Below are positions 34,396 to 42,943 of a stretch of 64,000 nt of DNA, in pieces. A program made the position numbers and the translations under genes. Numbering within the stretch: position 1 is the first letter of the stretch; each line of letters opens with the position of its first letter. The stretch covers positions 620,001 to 684,000 of the forward strand of contig NZ_WJIE01000001.1 in the NCBI RefSeq assembly GCF_009649845.1, read 5' to 3'. The DNA is from Polyangium spumosum (GTDB taxonomy: Bacteria; Myxococcota_A; Polyangia; Polyangiales; Polyangiaceae). The notes under the pieces are model-generated. The model was not told where the DNA came from. It made no database searches and worked only from the letters and a program-made list of their open reading frames with translations.

Positions 34396-35094
34396 TCAGC
34401 GGATTTCGTACGTCCTCCGCAGGTAGTCCGCGATGTCCGCCGACTCGAACATGTCCGCGCCCGTGTTCGGGTCGTGGAGGAAGGGCACCTGCATCTTGCC
34501 CGAGCGCGCGAGGAACGCCTGACGGCTCGGGCTGCCCTTCGCCACGTTGTGCAGCCGGTACGGGATCTCCAGGCTGGAGAGGACCTCCCGCACGATGCGG
34601 CAGAACGGCGAGGCCTCGAAGCTCCAGAGCTCGAGCGGCTGCTCGGGCGCGCGCGACGGCCGCGCGAACGCGCCGAACCCCGGGCGCAGCGCCGACGCCA
34701 TCATCGCCGTCGCGTTCGTGAGCGGCCCGAGACGCAGGTGCAGCGGCACCTCGCCGTCGCCGTAGACGCGGAAGAGGTACGCGACGATGTCGTTCGACTC
34801 GTACATCGCGACGTCGGTGTTCGGATCGACGAGGTAGGGGAACAGGAGCTTTCCGCCGCGCGCCTCGACGACCTTGCGAAAGCGGCTCCCGCCGCGCGGG
34901 CACGGGTAGATGATCGCCTCGAGGTCGAGGATGCTGAGGGCCTCGCGGACCTTGCGGCAATACGGGCAGGCCTCGAATTCGTAGAGCTCGAGCAACTTGT
35001 CCGGACGCTCGCCGCGGTGCCCGGAACGTAAACCTCCGCCGAGGCGCGCCACGGAGGCGGCGAGCGAGGTCACGACGTCGAGGGTGCGATGCAT
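34396..35094 (-). CDS. Tandem glutaredoxin/GST N-terminal domain protein
   Basis: A 232-residue protein consisting of two consecutive thioredoxin-fold GST_N/glutaredoxin-like modules. The first has 'LYEFEACPYCRKVREALSILDL' with CPYC; the second has 'LWSFEASPFCRIVREVLSSLEI' with SPFC, so the N-terminal Cys of the pair is lost there. Each module ends in the glutathione-binding pattern (VDPNTDVAMYESNDI and HDPNTGADMFESADI). No C-terminal helical GST domain is present. Such tandem proteins occur in plants and some bacteria and are thought to bind glutathione or another thiol. The ATG at 35094 has AGGAG 4 bp upstream. Divergent from the prolyl oligopeptidase gene. Confidence 0.88.
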   Translation of the reverse strand: MHRTLDVVTSLAASVARLGGGLRSGHRGERPDKLLELYEFEACPYCRKVREALSILDLEAIIYPCPRGGSRFRKVVEARGGKLLFPYLVDPNTDVAMYESNDIVAYLFRVYGDGEVPLHLRLGPLTNATAMMASALRPGFGAFARPSRAPEQPLELWSFEASPFCRIVREVLSSLEIPYRLHNVAKGSPSRQAFLARSGKMQVPFLHDPNTGADMFESADIADYLRRTYEIR

Positions 35095-35157
35095 GGTCTC
35101 CTGGTTACGTGATCCGGCGGCGGAATTGAAGTGCTGACGGCGCGCGAGCGGTCCAAG

Positions 35158-37401
35158 ATGCGCGCTGCCGTGCGCCCCCTCGAACGTCCCGCGAGCCGCT
35201 GGCTCCTGCCCCTCTTGCTCGTCGCCATGGCCTGCTCTGGAACCAACCCTCCCCCTCCCCTTTCTCCGCCCGCCGATCCCCATCCGAGCGAGGCCTCCTC
35301 CGCGCCCGCGTCCGCGCCCGCTCGCCGCGAGCCGCCCGTGCCCACGCGGCGCGAGGATGTCGTCGAGACGCTGCACGGCGAGGAGATCCACGACCCGTAT
35401 CGCTGGCTCGAGGACGGCGAGAGCGCCGAGGTGAAGGCCTGGCAAGCCGCGCAGAACGAGCGCACGGGGAAGGCCCTCTCCGCGCTGCCCGGTCGCGCCG
35501 CGCTCACGCGCCGCATCGAGTCGCTCCTGCGGATCGGCCATGTCGGCAGCCCTGCGGTCTACGGCGCGAAGAAGGGCAAAGGCCGCTACTTCTCCACGCG
35601 CCAGGCGCCCTCCGAGGATCAGCCCGTGCTCTACGTGCGCGACGGCGTCACCGGCGCGGATCACAAGCTCGTCGACCCGAACACGCTCGGCAAAGACGGG
35701 CTCGTCTCGCTCGATTTCTGGGCGCCGTCGTGGGACGGCAAGAAGCTCGCGTACGGGATCTCCTCGGGCGGCGACGAGCAGAGCACGTTGCACGTGATGG
35801 ACGTCGAGACCGGCAAAGACCTGCCCGAGACCGAGGTGATCCCGCGCGCGCGTTACGCCTCCGTCGCCTGGCTGCCGGACGGGAAATCATTTTATTACAC
35901 GCGATTCCCGCAGAAGGGCGACGTGCCCGACGGGGAAGAGCACTACCACCGCAAGGTCTACCTGCATCGGATCGGAGAGCCCTGGGCGAAGGACGCGCTC
36001 GTCTTCGGCGAGGGCCGCGCGATGACGGACTCGCCGAGCGTGAGCATCTCCCCGAACGGCCGCTGGCTCGTGGCCAGCGTGCACATGGGCTGGAGCCGGG
36101 TCGAGGCGTACCTCCTCGATCACAAGGCCGGGCCGAAGGCGAAGTTCGTCCCGCTCGTGGTGCCGAAGGAGAACGCGATCTACGACGTCGACGTGTACGA
36201 CGATTTCCTCCTCGTCCGTACGAACGACGGCGCGCCGACGTACGAGCTCTACCGCGTCGATCCGCAGAAGCCCGCGCGCGAGCACTGGAAGAAGATCCTG
36301 CCGGCGACGAGCGACGTCTTGCAGACGGCGACCTCGATCGGCGGGCAGATCTTCGCGACGTACATCGTCGACGCGCGCTCGGTGGTGCGGCGGTTCTCGG
36401 CGACGGGTGAGCCGAAGGGCGAGATCCCGCTGCCGACGATGGGCACGACGGGCGGGGTGAGCGGCGCGTGGGACGGTCACGAGGCGTTTGTCGGTTTCAC
36501 CTCGTTCGCCGTGCCGGGCACGATCTTGCGATTTGATCTCGCGACCGAGAAGGTGAACACCTGGGCCGAGATCCAGCCGCCCGTGGACGCGTCCGAGTTC
36601 GTGGTGACGCAGGAGAAGGCGCGTTCGAAGGACGGGACGATGGTGCCGTACTTCCTGGTGCACAAAAAGGGCGTGGCGCGGGACGGCAAGGCGCCGGCGG
36701 TGCTGACGGGGTATGGCGGCTTCAACATCGCGCAGATGCCGGCGTTCGCGGGCTCGCGGTACGTGATGCTGGAGCAGGGCGGCGTGCTGGCGGTGGCGAA
36801 CCTGCGCGGCGGCGGCGAATACGGCGAGGCGTGGCACCGCGCGGGGATGCTGGGCGCGAAGCAAAACGTGTTCGACGATCTGTATGCGGTCGCGGAGAAG
36901 CTCGTGGCGGACGGGGTGACGTCGTCCGAGCGAATGGCGGTGATGGGCGGCTCGAACGGGGGTTTGCTCGTGGGCGCGGCGATCACGCAGCGGCCGGAGC
37001 TGTTCCGGGCGGCGGTGTGCGCGGTGCCGCTGCTCGACATGCTGCGCTACCACAAGTTCTTGATCGCGAAGCTCTGGATCCCGGAGTACGGCTCGTCGGA
37101 GGATCCTGCGCAATTCGAGTGGCTGCGCGCATATTCGCCGTACCACAACGTGAAGCCGGGGGCGGCCTACCCCGCGGTGCTCTTCGCGACGGCGGAGGGC
37201 GACAGCCGGGTGGATCCGCTACACGCGCGAAAGATGGCGGCGCTGCTGCAGGCGGAGGCGGGCGGGGACAAGCCGATCCTGCTGCGGGTCGAGGGCAAGG
37301 CCGGGCACGGGGCGGGGAAGCCGATCTCGAAGAAGATCGAGGAGGCGACGGACGTGTATTCGTTCCTGTTCTGGCAGCTCGGGATGAGGCCGCCGGGGTG
37401 A
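35158..37401 (+). CDS. Prolyl oligopeptidase-family lipoprotein (S9A)
   Basis: About 747 residues. The signal peptide (RWLLPLLLVAMAC) ends in a lipobox Cys, placing the enzyme in the periplasm or outer membrane. The N-terminal part ('DPYRWLEDGESAEVKAWQAAQNERT') and seven-bladed propeller are typical of S9A. The hydrolase domain has 'VLTGYGGFNIAQMP', nucleophile Ser in MGGSNGGLLVGAA, Asp in 'EGDSRVDPLHARKM' and His in KAGHGAGK. S9A enzymes cleave short peptides after proline. Related prolyl peptidases in myxobacteria have been linked to nutrient acquisition and development. The ATG at 35158 is chosen for the signal length; a GTG at 35131 is an alternative. Confidence 0.93.
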   Translation: MRAAVRPLERPASRWLLPLLLVAMACSGTNPPPPLSPPADPHPSEASSAPASAPARREPPVPTRREDVVETLHGEEIHDPYRWLEDGESAEVKAWQAAQNERTGKALSALPGRAALTRRIESLLRIGHVGSPAVYGAKKGKGRYFSTRQAPSEDQPVLYVRDGVTGADHKLVDPNTLGKDGLVSLDFWAPSWDGKKLAYGISSGGDEQSTLHVMDVETGKDLPETEVIPRARYASVAWLPDGKSFYYTRFPQKGDVPDGEEHYHRKVYLHRIGEPWAKDALVFGEGRAMTDSPSVSISPNGRWLVASVHMGWSRVEAYLLDHKAGPKAKFVPLVVPKENAIYDVDVYDDFLLVRTNDGAPTYELYRVDPQKPAREHWKKILPATSDVLQTATSIGGQIFATYIVDARSVVRRFSATGEPKGEIPLPTMGTTGGVSGAWDGHEAFVGFTSFAVPGTILRFDLATEKVNTWAEIQPPVDASEFVVTQEKARSKDGTMVPYFLVHKKGVARDGKAPAVLTGYGGFNIAQMPAFAGSRYVMLEQGGVLAVANLRGGGEYGEAWHRAGMLGAKQNVFDDLYAVAEKLVADGVTSSERMAVMGGSNGGLLVGAAITQRPELFRAAVCAVPLLDMLRYHKFLIAKLWIPEYGSSEDPAQFEWLRAYSPYHNVKPGAAYPAVLFATAEGDSRVDPLHARKMAALLQAEAGGDKPILLRVEGKAGHGAGKPISKKIEEATDVYSFLFWQLGMRPPG

Positions 37402-37458
37402 CGAACCCCATCGCAGCACGAGGTAAAGTCGCGTGGGGGCCTGGTCGACGAGGCCCCC

Positions 37459-37700
37459 GACGGAGTCGGACCTGCCCGGGTGCGTGATCCACCACGCACT
37501 CGACGGAGTCCGAGCGGCTCAAGTGCGTCATCGACTTCGCACCTGAGGGAGTCCGAGCAGCTCGAGTGCATCATCGACTTCGCACCTGAGGGAGTCCGAG
37601 TGGCTCGGGTGCGCGGTCGACCGCACGGCCGACGGAGTCCGAGTGGCTCGGGTGTGCCGTCGACCGCGCGACCGACGGAGTCCGAGCAGCTCAATGCGGC
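37459..37700. repeat. 43-bp tandem repeat array
   Basis: Five full and one partial copy of a 43-bp unit, starting at 37459, 37502, 37545, 37588, 37631 and 37674 (truncated). Each begins with GA(C/G)GGAGTC and contains GAGxxGCTC followed by a GTGC element. Units 2 and 3 are nearly identical, as are units 4 and 5; units 4 and 5 also carry the 12-bp palindrome GCGGTCGACCGC or a variant. Unit length is not a multiple of three. The last copy includes the stop codon of the catalase-like gene (37691-37693). The array occupies the gap between two convergent genes. Confidence 0.9.
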
Positions 37701-38581
37701 GTCGCCGCCTTCGGCCCGACGTCATGCGCAAAAAACAGCCGCTCGTCCCCATACCGCGACGCCACGAACCCGCTCTCCAGCCAGACCTCTCCCATCGGCT
37801 CGGCCTTCGTGTCGATCTTCGCCGCGCCGCGCACGTCGAAGAGCTTGATCCCGCTCGGGACCCGGCCCAGCGAGACCCGAAAATCCCTGGCGTCCGGGCA
37901 AGCGCGCTTCACCTCTTCCGTCGGGTGGAACTCGACACGATCGGGCACGACCGCGCTCTCCACGGCCGCGCCGTCCGCGCTCATGCCCGCCAGGTGGTGC
38001 AGCGGCAGGTACACCGCGTGGAGACGTGTCCCGCCGAGCGCCTTCGCGGCCTTCTCGAACGCGCCCTGCACGAGCTTCGAATCGAGCTCCTTCGCCGGCA
38101 CCGTCGCGTTGCAATAGACGCTCGAGAAGCATCGCAGGTCGCCCTTCTCGCGATAGTCGTTCGGCAGCGCCAGCAAGTTCTGCGAGGGCTTGCCGCTCAC
38201 CATGAACTTCAGCGCGATCGAGGGCATAAACGCCCCTCCCCCCTTCGCGTCCGAGAATCGAAGGAGCGCGGCGCCGCCCTTCGCGAAGATGCCCGTGTAC
38301 GGGTGCGGAGCCGTGATCTTCAACGTCACGCGCGCGCACGCGCCGTACGTGTGGACGAGCTTCGGTCGATCCGCGGGCAGCTCGTCGCCCGAGAGCTCGA
38401 ACGAGCCGCGGTTCCATTCCGTGCTGAAGAGCTTGCGCCGACCCCACGGGCCCGGCACACGCGTCGGGAGCGCGCCCTCCGCGTACGGGTCTTCCGAGAC
38501 GCGCGCCCAGAGCGCTTCGAGCTTCTCTTCAGCGCCGAGCAGCGCGTACCCATCGGGCAAGGACATCACCAGCGAGGACAT
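37691..38581 (-). CDS. Catalase-superfamily-like protein
   Basis: A 296-residue soluble protein. Residues 74-140 resemble the catalase core: 'KLVHTYGACARVTLKI' (His77 at the position of the distal His), 'FAKGGAALLRFSDAKGG' with the Arg-Phe-Ser motif, and 'PSIALKFMVSGKPSQNLLALP' matching the 'RGFAVKFY...' strand. The proximal Arg-x-x-x-Tyr haem motif expected near the C-terminus was not found, and the chain is shorter than monofunctional catalases. It could be a haem protein with another activity or a non-haem relative. No signal peptide. Its last codons lie inside the 43-bp repeat array. Confidence 0.5.
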   Translation of the reverse strand: MSSLVMSLPDGYALLGAEEKLEALWARVSEDPYAEGALPTRVPGPWGRRKLFSTEWNRGSFELSGDELPADRPKLVHTYGACARVTLKITAPHPYTGIFAKGGAALLRFSDAKGGGAFMPSIALKFMVSGKPSQNLLALPNDYREKGDLRCFSSVYCNATVPAKELDSKLVQGAFEKAAKALGGTRLHAVYLPLHHLAGMSADGAAVESAVVPDRVEFHPTEEVKRACPDARDFRVSLGRVPSGIKLFDVRGAAKIDTKAEPMGEVWLESGFVASRYGDERLFFAHDVGPKAATPH

Positions 38582-38649
38582 GGCGGGCGAGCGTATCGAG
38601 GCCCGTCTCGCTTGCCAATTCCTTCGGCGTCGTGCTTCCTTTCGTCCCG

Positions 38650-39387
38650 ATGACGCGGATCCCGAAACGCCTCGGCTCGCTCCTCTTCGCGCTCGTCGCC
38701 CTCGGCTGTCAGGGCAAAGCAGAGCCCCAGGCCCAGGATCCGGCCCCGCAGGCGACGGCCCCCGAGGCGACGCCCAGGCCGAAGAAGCCCACGCGGCCGG
38801 TGAAAGAGTACCCCGCGCCCGAGAGCTTCACGCTCGCGCCGCCCGCCGTGGGGCAGTGGATCCGCCTGTCCGTCGAGCCCAAAGGCGAGCCGCCTTCGCA
38901 GATGATCGTGCGTATCGTCGGCAAGGAAGACACGGCGTTCTGGTACGAAATCGAGTCGAACACGCCGAGCGGCACGAAGGTCGTCCAGCTCCTCCTGGAA
39001 GAGGGCGCGCGGAAGAAGCTCGACAAGAGCGCCGTGCGCAAGCTGCGCGTGAAGGCCGGCGACGCGCCCGCGCAGGAGTACGCAGGGCCGACGATCAACA
39101 CGGCCGGCGACGTGATCGAGGAGTACGTCGGCGTCCTCGAGCTGCCGGAGCTCGACAAGGCCGAACGCGCGGACGTGAAGGTCCACGGCGGCTCGTTCAA
39201 GGGCTGCTTCGTGCAGGACGTGGAGCGCGCCGCGCTCGGCGTCACCACGAAGGCCAGGACGTTCCGCCATCCAGCCGTGCCGATCACGGGGTTCGTGAAG
39301 TCCGAGGGGACGGTCGCCGGCAAGCCCGTCCTGAAGGAGCTGCTCGAGCTACACGAGACCGGCGCGAAGAGCGCGATGGGTCTGTAA
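38650..39387 (+). CDS. Hypothetical lipoprotein
   Basis: A 245-residue protein. The signal peptide ends in the lipobox LVALGC (Cys20), followed by a Pro/Ala/Gln linker to about residue 55 and a predicted beta-rich domain ('WIRLSVEPKGEPPSQMIVRIVGKEDTAFWYEIES', then 'VLELPELDKAERADVKVHGG'). One Cys (GGSFKGCFVQD) lies in the domain. No known family was recognised; the strand pattern resembles LolA/LolB-type or other lipid-binding periplasmic folds only superficially. The ATG at 38650 gives a normal signal peptide; a GTG at 38632 is possible. It is followed by another lipoprotein gene on the same strand. Confidence 0.75.
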   Translation: MTRIPKRLGSLLFALVALGCQGKAEPQAQDPAPQATAPEATPRPKKPTRPVKEYPAPESFTLAPPAVGQWIRLSVEPKGEPPSQMIVRIVGKEDTAFWYEIESNTPSGTKVVQLLLEEGARKKLDKSAVRKLRVKAGDAPAQEYAGPTINTAGDVIEEYVGVLELPELDKAERADVKVHGGSFKGCFVQDVERAALGVTTKARTFRHPAVPITGFVKSEGTVAGKPVLKELLELHETGAKSAMGL

Positions 39388-39477
39388 GGCGCGGGCGAGA
39401 CGCGCGTTCACCCGCGAGAGGCCGCAAGAGCCCTGAGCCGAATCCAGCGCGCCGAACGTCCCAACGTGGAGCCTCCC

Positions 39478-40050
39478 ATGAAACGCAAGCCCTGCCGCGC
39501 CACGCGGATCGTCGCTCTCGCCCTGGCCTCGTTCGCCGCCGCCATGCTCGCGTTTGGCTGCGGAGGCAGCATGCCCCCGGCCGAAGACAGCGGAACGCAG
39601 GCCCCGGGAGACGACCCCTGGGCCGCGCTGGATCAAGCCGAACAGGAGGTGCACCTCGCGCTCGGCGTGGCCCCGACGCGGATGACGGCAGGTCCGATCG
39701 ACGAAGCACAAGGCGGCGCCGTCGCGCAACAAGCAGTCGAGGAGCCGACCTACGCAACGCCGCCGACCGCGCCCACGGCGTACGCGCCTCCGCCGGGCGA
39801 GGCCGTGGGAAAAACGGAGGCCGAAGCCAAACGCGCCGAGGGGCCCGCGCGCCCGGCAGACGCCGCGCCCAAGCCCGTCTCGGCCGACCCGTGTTCGACG
39901 GCGTGCCGCGCCCTCGACTCGATGGAGCGCGCCGCCACGCACCTCTGTGACCTCGCGGGCGCGGAGGCCGCCCGCTGCGCGAGCGCGAAGGATCGGCTGC
40001 GCAAGGCCGAGGAGCTCGTGCGCCAGAGGTGCCCCGGCTGCGCGGGCTGA
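39478..40050 (+). CDS. Hypothetical lipoprotein with C-terminal Cys-rich helical segment
   Basis: A 190-residue protein. ATG at 39478 follows GGAG by 6 bp. The lipobox LAFGC gives Cys24. A long low-complexity Ala/Pro/Glu/Thr linker is followed by a short helical module with four spaced cysteines plus a terminal CPGC ('ADPCSTACRALDSMERAATHLCDLAG', 'RCASAKDRLRKAEELVRQRC'). This pattern recurs in small myxobacterial lipoproteins, probably a disulfide-stabilised helical hairpin. The function is unknown. It is convergent with the kinase gene (6-bp gap). Confidence 0.75.
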   Translation: MKRKPCRATRIVALALASFAAAMLAFGCGGSMPPAEDSGTQAPGDDPWAALDQAEQEVHLALGVAPTRMTAGPIDEAQGGAVAQQAVEEPTYATPPTAPTAYAPPPGEAVGKTEAEAKRAEGPARPADAAPKPVSADPCSTACRALDSMERAATHLCDLAGAEAARCASAKDRLRKAEELVRQRCPGCAG

Positions 40051-40056
40051 TCACGC

Positions 40057-41460
40057 CTACCGCACCAGCATGACCGTCGCGAAGGCCACGAGCGCCACGA
40101 CGACGAACCCCAGCGCGGCGTAGACGGCCCGCCGATCCCTGGAAGCCGCCTCGATCGACGCGGCGGCGTCACGCTCGGACGACTCGGTGGCGAGCGACGC
40201 GTCGGGGCTCTCGGCCTTCTTGCGCAGGTAGTCGTCCCAGAGCACGACCTGCGAGGCGACCGAGGACGGCGGCGGCGACGCCTCGTCGGCGGCCGCGGCG
40301 AGCCCGGCCGGCAGCGGATCGGCGCGTGTCAGGTCCGCGTCGTCCGGCGGGGCCGAGTCACGCCCGAGCACCGGGAGGCCATGCGCGCCCGACGGCGGCA
40401 TGCTGAGCGGCGCAGGGCGCACGGTGTCGCGCATGTCGAGCGGCACCGCGTACGCCGAGCTGTCGTCGATCATGGGCGGCGGCGCGAAGTCCGTCGGCGT
40501 CGCTTCGTCGAGATCGGCGCCGCCGTCCGTCGAGGTGATCACCGGCAAGGGCGGAGGCGCCGGCGCGATGGACGCGGGTTTTGCCTTGATCGCGGCCGCG
40601 GGCGGCAGGCCCGGCCGGTCGTCGCCGAGCAGCGGCGTGAGGGCCTCGAGCAGCGCGTCGGCGGTGGCGAACCGCTTGTCCACGTCGCGCTGCAAGCACC
40701 TGTCGACGACGGCGGCGATCTTCGGATCCGCGTCGGGCATGAGGTCCGCGAGGCCGCGGATCCGGCCGGAGAGGACCTCGGCGGCGGCGCCGTACGGGGT
40801 GAGGCCCTGGAAGACGCGGCGGCCGCTCAGCATCTCGGCGAGGACCACGCCGACGGACCAGAGGTCGGTGCGGTGATCGACGGTCTTGAGCCCGCGGACC
40901 TGCTCGGGGCTCATGTACGCGGGCGAGCCCATGGTCTTGCCGGTGGCCGTGAAGTCCGAGCCTTGCTGGAGGGTCTTGCTGACGCCGAAGTCGAGGATCT
41001 TGAGCACGGGGGCCTCGGCGCCGGGCTCCTCGTGCAGGAAGAGGTTCGAGGGCTTGAGGTCGCGGTGCATGACACGCGCCGCGTGCGCCGCCTTGAGGCC
41101 ACGCGCCGTCTCGGCGGCGATCCGCAGCGCGACCGCGGGGGCGATCTTGCGCTCACGCGTGAGCTTCTCGGCCACGGTCTCGCCGCTCAGCATCTCCATC
41201 ACGAGGAACGGATCACCCGCGTCGGTCTGTCCGACGTCGTAGATCTCGACCACGTTCCTGTGGACGATGCGGCCGCAGGCGCGTGCTTCGCGGAGGAGCC
41301 TGAGGCGCGCGTCCTCGGAGGTGTCGGCCCCGCGGATGAGCTTCAGCGCGACCTCGCGCTCCGTGAGCTCGTTTTGCGCAGCCCATACGACGCCCATCCC
41401 GCCCTCCCCGAGGGGGCGCACGAGGCGGTACTTTCCACCGATCCTGGTGCCGGCTTTCAT
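40057..41460 (-). CDS. Membrane-anchored Ser/Thr protein kinase
   Basis: A 467-residue Hanks-type kinase: Gly-rich loop GEGGMGVVW (18-26), Lys40, HRDLKPSN (132-139), DFG (157-159) and 'GSPAYMSPEQVRG'. After the kinase core (about 11-270) comes an Ala/Pro/Asp-rich linker of about 150 residues and one C-terminal transmembrane helix ('AVYAALGFVVVALVAFATVMLV') at the very end, leaving almost no extracellular domain. The ATG at 41460 starts nine residues before the kinase domain; no clear SD is seen. Convergent with a lipoprotein gene and divergent from a small ORF. No cognate phosphatase is adjacent. Confidence 0.93.
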   Translation of the reverse strand: MKAGTRIGGKYRLVRPLGEGGMGVVWAAQNELTEREVALKLIRGADTSEDARLRLLREARACGRIVHRNVVEIYDVGQTDAGDPFLVMEMLSGETVAEKLTRERKIAPAVALRIAAETARGLKAAHAARVMHRDLKPSNLFLHEEPGAEAPVLKILDFGVSKTLQQGSDFTATGKTMGSPAYMSPEQVRGLKTVDHRTDLWSVGVVLAEMLSGRRVFQGLTPYGAAAEVLSGRIRGLADLMPDADPKIAAVVDRCLQRDVDKRFATADALLEALTPLLGDDRPGLPPAAAIKAKPASIAPAPPPLPVITSTDGGADLDEATPTDFAPPPMIDDSSAYAVPLDMRDTVRPAPLSMPPSGAHGLPVLGRDSAPPDDADLTRADPLPAGLAAAADEASPPPSSVASQVVLWDDYLRKKAESPDASLATESSERDAAASIEAASRDRRAVYAALGFVVVALVAFATVMLVR

Positions 41461-41643
41461 GGTCGGGGTTGGCTCGCGGCCAAAGGTTACGCTCCCCGTG
41501 CGCGCCAGCCTAGAACAACCAGCCCGGAGCACCGGTTCGTCGGTGGAGGACTCCATGAGTCGGCAGAAATCATCTATAAGCGGAGGGGGTGCAGCCTGGG
41601 CCCGCGCACCCGCGCTTCCTTTGGCCCGTGGAAAGGTTCCTCG

Positions 41644-41844
41644 ATGAAGGCCTCTCTCCTGCGAATGGCGTCGCGCTTGAGTTTCTTCGCAGTCATCGGC
41701 GTCGGGTTCGGCGCGCGTGACATGTGCCTCGGCAACGACGGCCCGCCGCCTCCCCCGCCGCCGGCGCCCGCCGACGCGGGCGAAGACGGCGCCATGAGCG
41801 AGCGGCCCGCGCTCCCCGCCGACCACGACGTCCACGCCACCTGA
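41644..41844 (+). CDS. Small secreted or membrane-anchored hypothetical protein
   Basis: A 66-residue protein. ATG at 41644 is preceded by GGAAAGG 7 bp upstream. A hydrophobic segment (about 10-25) could be a signal peptide; a Pro run (seven residues) and an acidic Ala/Asp-rich tail follow. A single Cys (DMCLGN) lies after the hydrophobic part but does not form a standard lipobox. TATAAG at 41574-41579 could be a -10 element. No similarity was recognised. It lies 14 bp before the multi-pass membrane protein gene. Confidence 0.5.
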   Translation: MKASLLRMASRLSFFAVIGVGFGARDMCLGNDGPPPPPPPAPADAGEDGAMSERPALPADHDVHAT

Positions 41845-41858
41845 AGACACACCCGGCG

Positions 41859-42938
41859 ATGCAAGGGCAAGGGCGGCTTCACAGGCTGGTCGGCTCGGTC
41901 GGCGCGATCCCGGCGCCGCCGCTCGACGCCCCGCTCGCGGGCCTCGACCACCTGCGCCGCCTCGGCCTGCGCCTGCTCGGCCCGTTCCTCTCGCGCTCGT
42001 TGCTCGTCGATCGCGAGCGCCGCGTCGCCGTCCTCGGCTCGGTCCTCATCGTCTGCGCGTTTTTCCTGGCCTCGACGCTGCCCGTGGTGATGCTCGTGCT
42101 CGGGCCGCTCGTCTGGGGCATCCCGCACGTGCTCGCCGACGTGCGTTACCTCGTGGCGCGGCCGGGCTTGCATCGAAGGCCACTCGTGCTCGCGGCGATC
42201 GGCGCGGGCATCCTCGCCGCGGGCCTCGGCTACGGCGTGCGCGGCGGCCTCGTCGGCGCGGCCCTCGCGCTCTGCGTGGCGCGTACGTCGTGGCCGCGGC
42301 GGCTCGTCGGTCTCGGCGTCGTGGGCGCGCTCTTCGTGATGGCGCAACACGCGGGCTGGCTCGCCGACCTCGCCTTCGCGCACCTGCACAACCTCGTCGC
42401 GGTCGTGATCTGGTGGGCGTGGCGGCCCCGGCAGTCGCGGCAACACGTCGCGCCGATCGTGCTGTTCGCGGCGGGGACGGCGGCGATGTTGCTCGGCGCC
42501 GCAGGGCCGCTGCTCGCGTGGAGCGGGGGCGCGGAGGCGGCGTGGACGGGGCTCGGGATGCGTTACCTCGCGTGGAGCTTGAGCCCCGATCCGACGAGCC
42601 CGCTCGCCACGCGGCTCGTGCTGCTCTACGCCTTCGCGCAGGCGACGCACTACATCGTGTGGTTGCGGCTCATGCCCGAGGACGATCGTCCGAGCAAGAC
42701 GCCGCGCTCGTACCGGCAGAGCTTCCGTGCGCTCGCGGGGGACCTCGGCGGGCTCGTCCTGTGGCTCTCGGTGATCGGCGCGATCGGGCTCATCGGCTGG
42801 GCGTTCTTCGGCCCCGGCGCGGCGCGTGACGGCTACCTGCGCCTGGCCTTCTTCCACGGCCACCTCGAGCTCGCCGCGGGCGCGCTTCTCTGGGCCGAAG
42901 GCTTCCGCCCGGCGTCCGCGGCCCAGGCCTCGACCTGA
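41859..42938 (+). CDS. Multi-pass membrane protein with His-containing helices, unknown family
   Basis: A 359-residue protein with about nine predicted transmembrane helices. Histidines sit next to or inside helices in several motifs: 'WGIPHVLADVRYLV', 'AHLHNLVAVVIWW', 'FAQATHYIVWLRLMPEDD' and 'AFFHGHLELAAGAL'. Such spaced intramembrane His residues are typical of metal- or haem-binding membrane enzymes. No named family could be assigned. The gene overlaps nothing and lies 5 bp upstream of a second membrane protein gene, so the two are probably expressed and may act together. Confidence 0.75.
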   Translation: MQGQGRLHRLVGSVGAIPAPPLDAPLAGLDHLRRLGLRLLGPFLSRSLLVDRERRVAVLGSVLIVCAFFLASTLPVVMLVLGPLVWGIPHVLADVRYLVARPGLHRRPLVLAAIGAGILAAGLGYGVRGGLVGAALALCVARTSWPRRLVGLGVVGALFVMAQHAGWLADLAFAHLHNLVAVVIWWAWRPRQSRQHVAPIVLFAAGTAAMLLGAAGPLLAWSGGAEAAWTGLGMRYLAWSLSPDPTSPLATRLVLLYAFAQATHYIVWLRLMPEDDRPSKTPRSYRQSFRALAGDLGGLVLWLSVIGAIGLIGWAFFGPGAARDGYLRLAFFHGHLELAAGALLWAEGFRPASAAQAST

Positions 42939-42943
42939 CGACG

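Noticed and set aside
41859-42938. Resemblance to Brp/Blh-type carotene dioxygenases because of membrane histidines
   Set aside because: The His motifs do not match the order or spacing known for that family; left as unknown.
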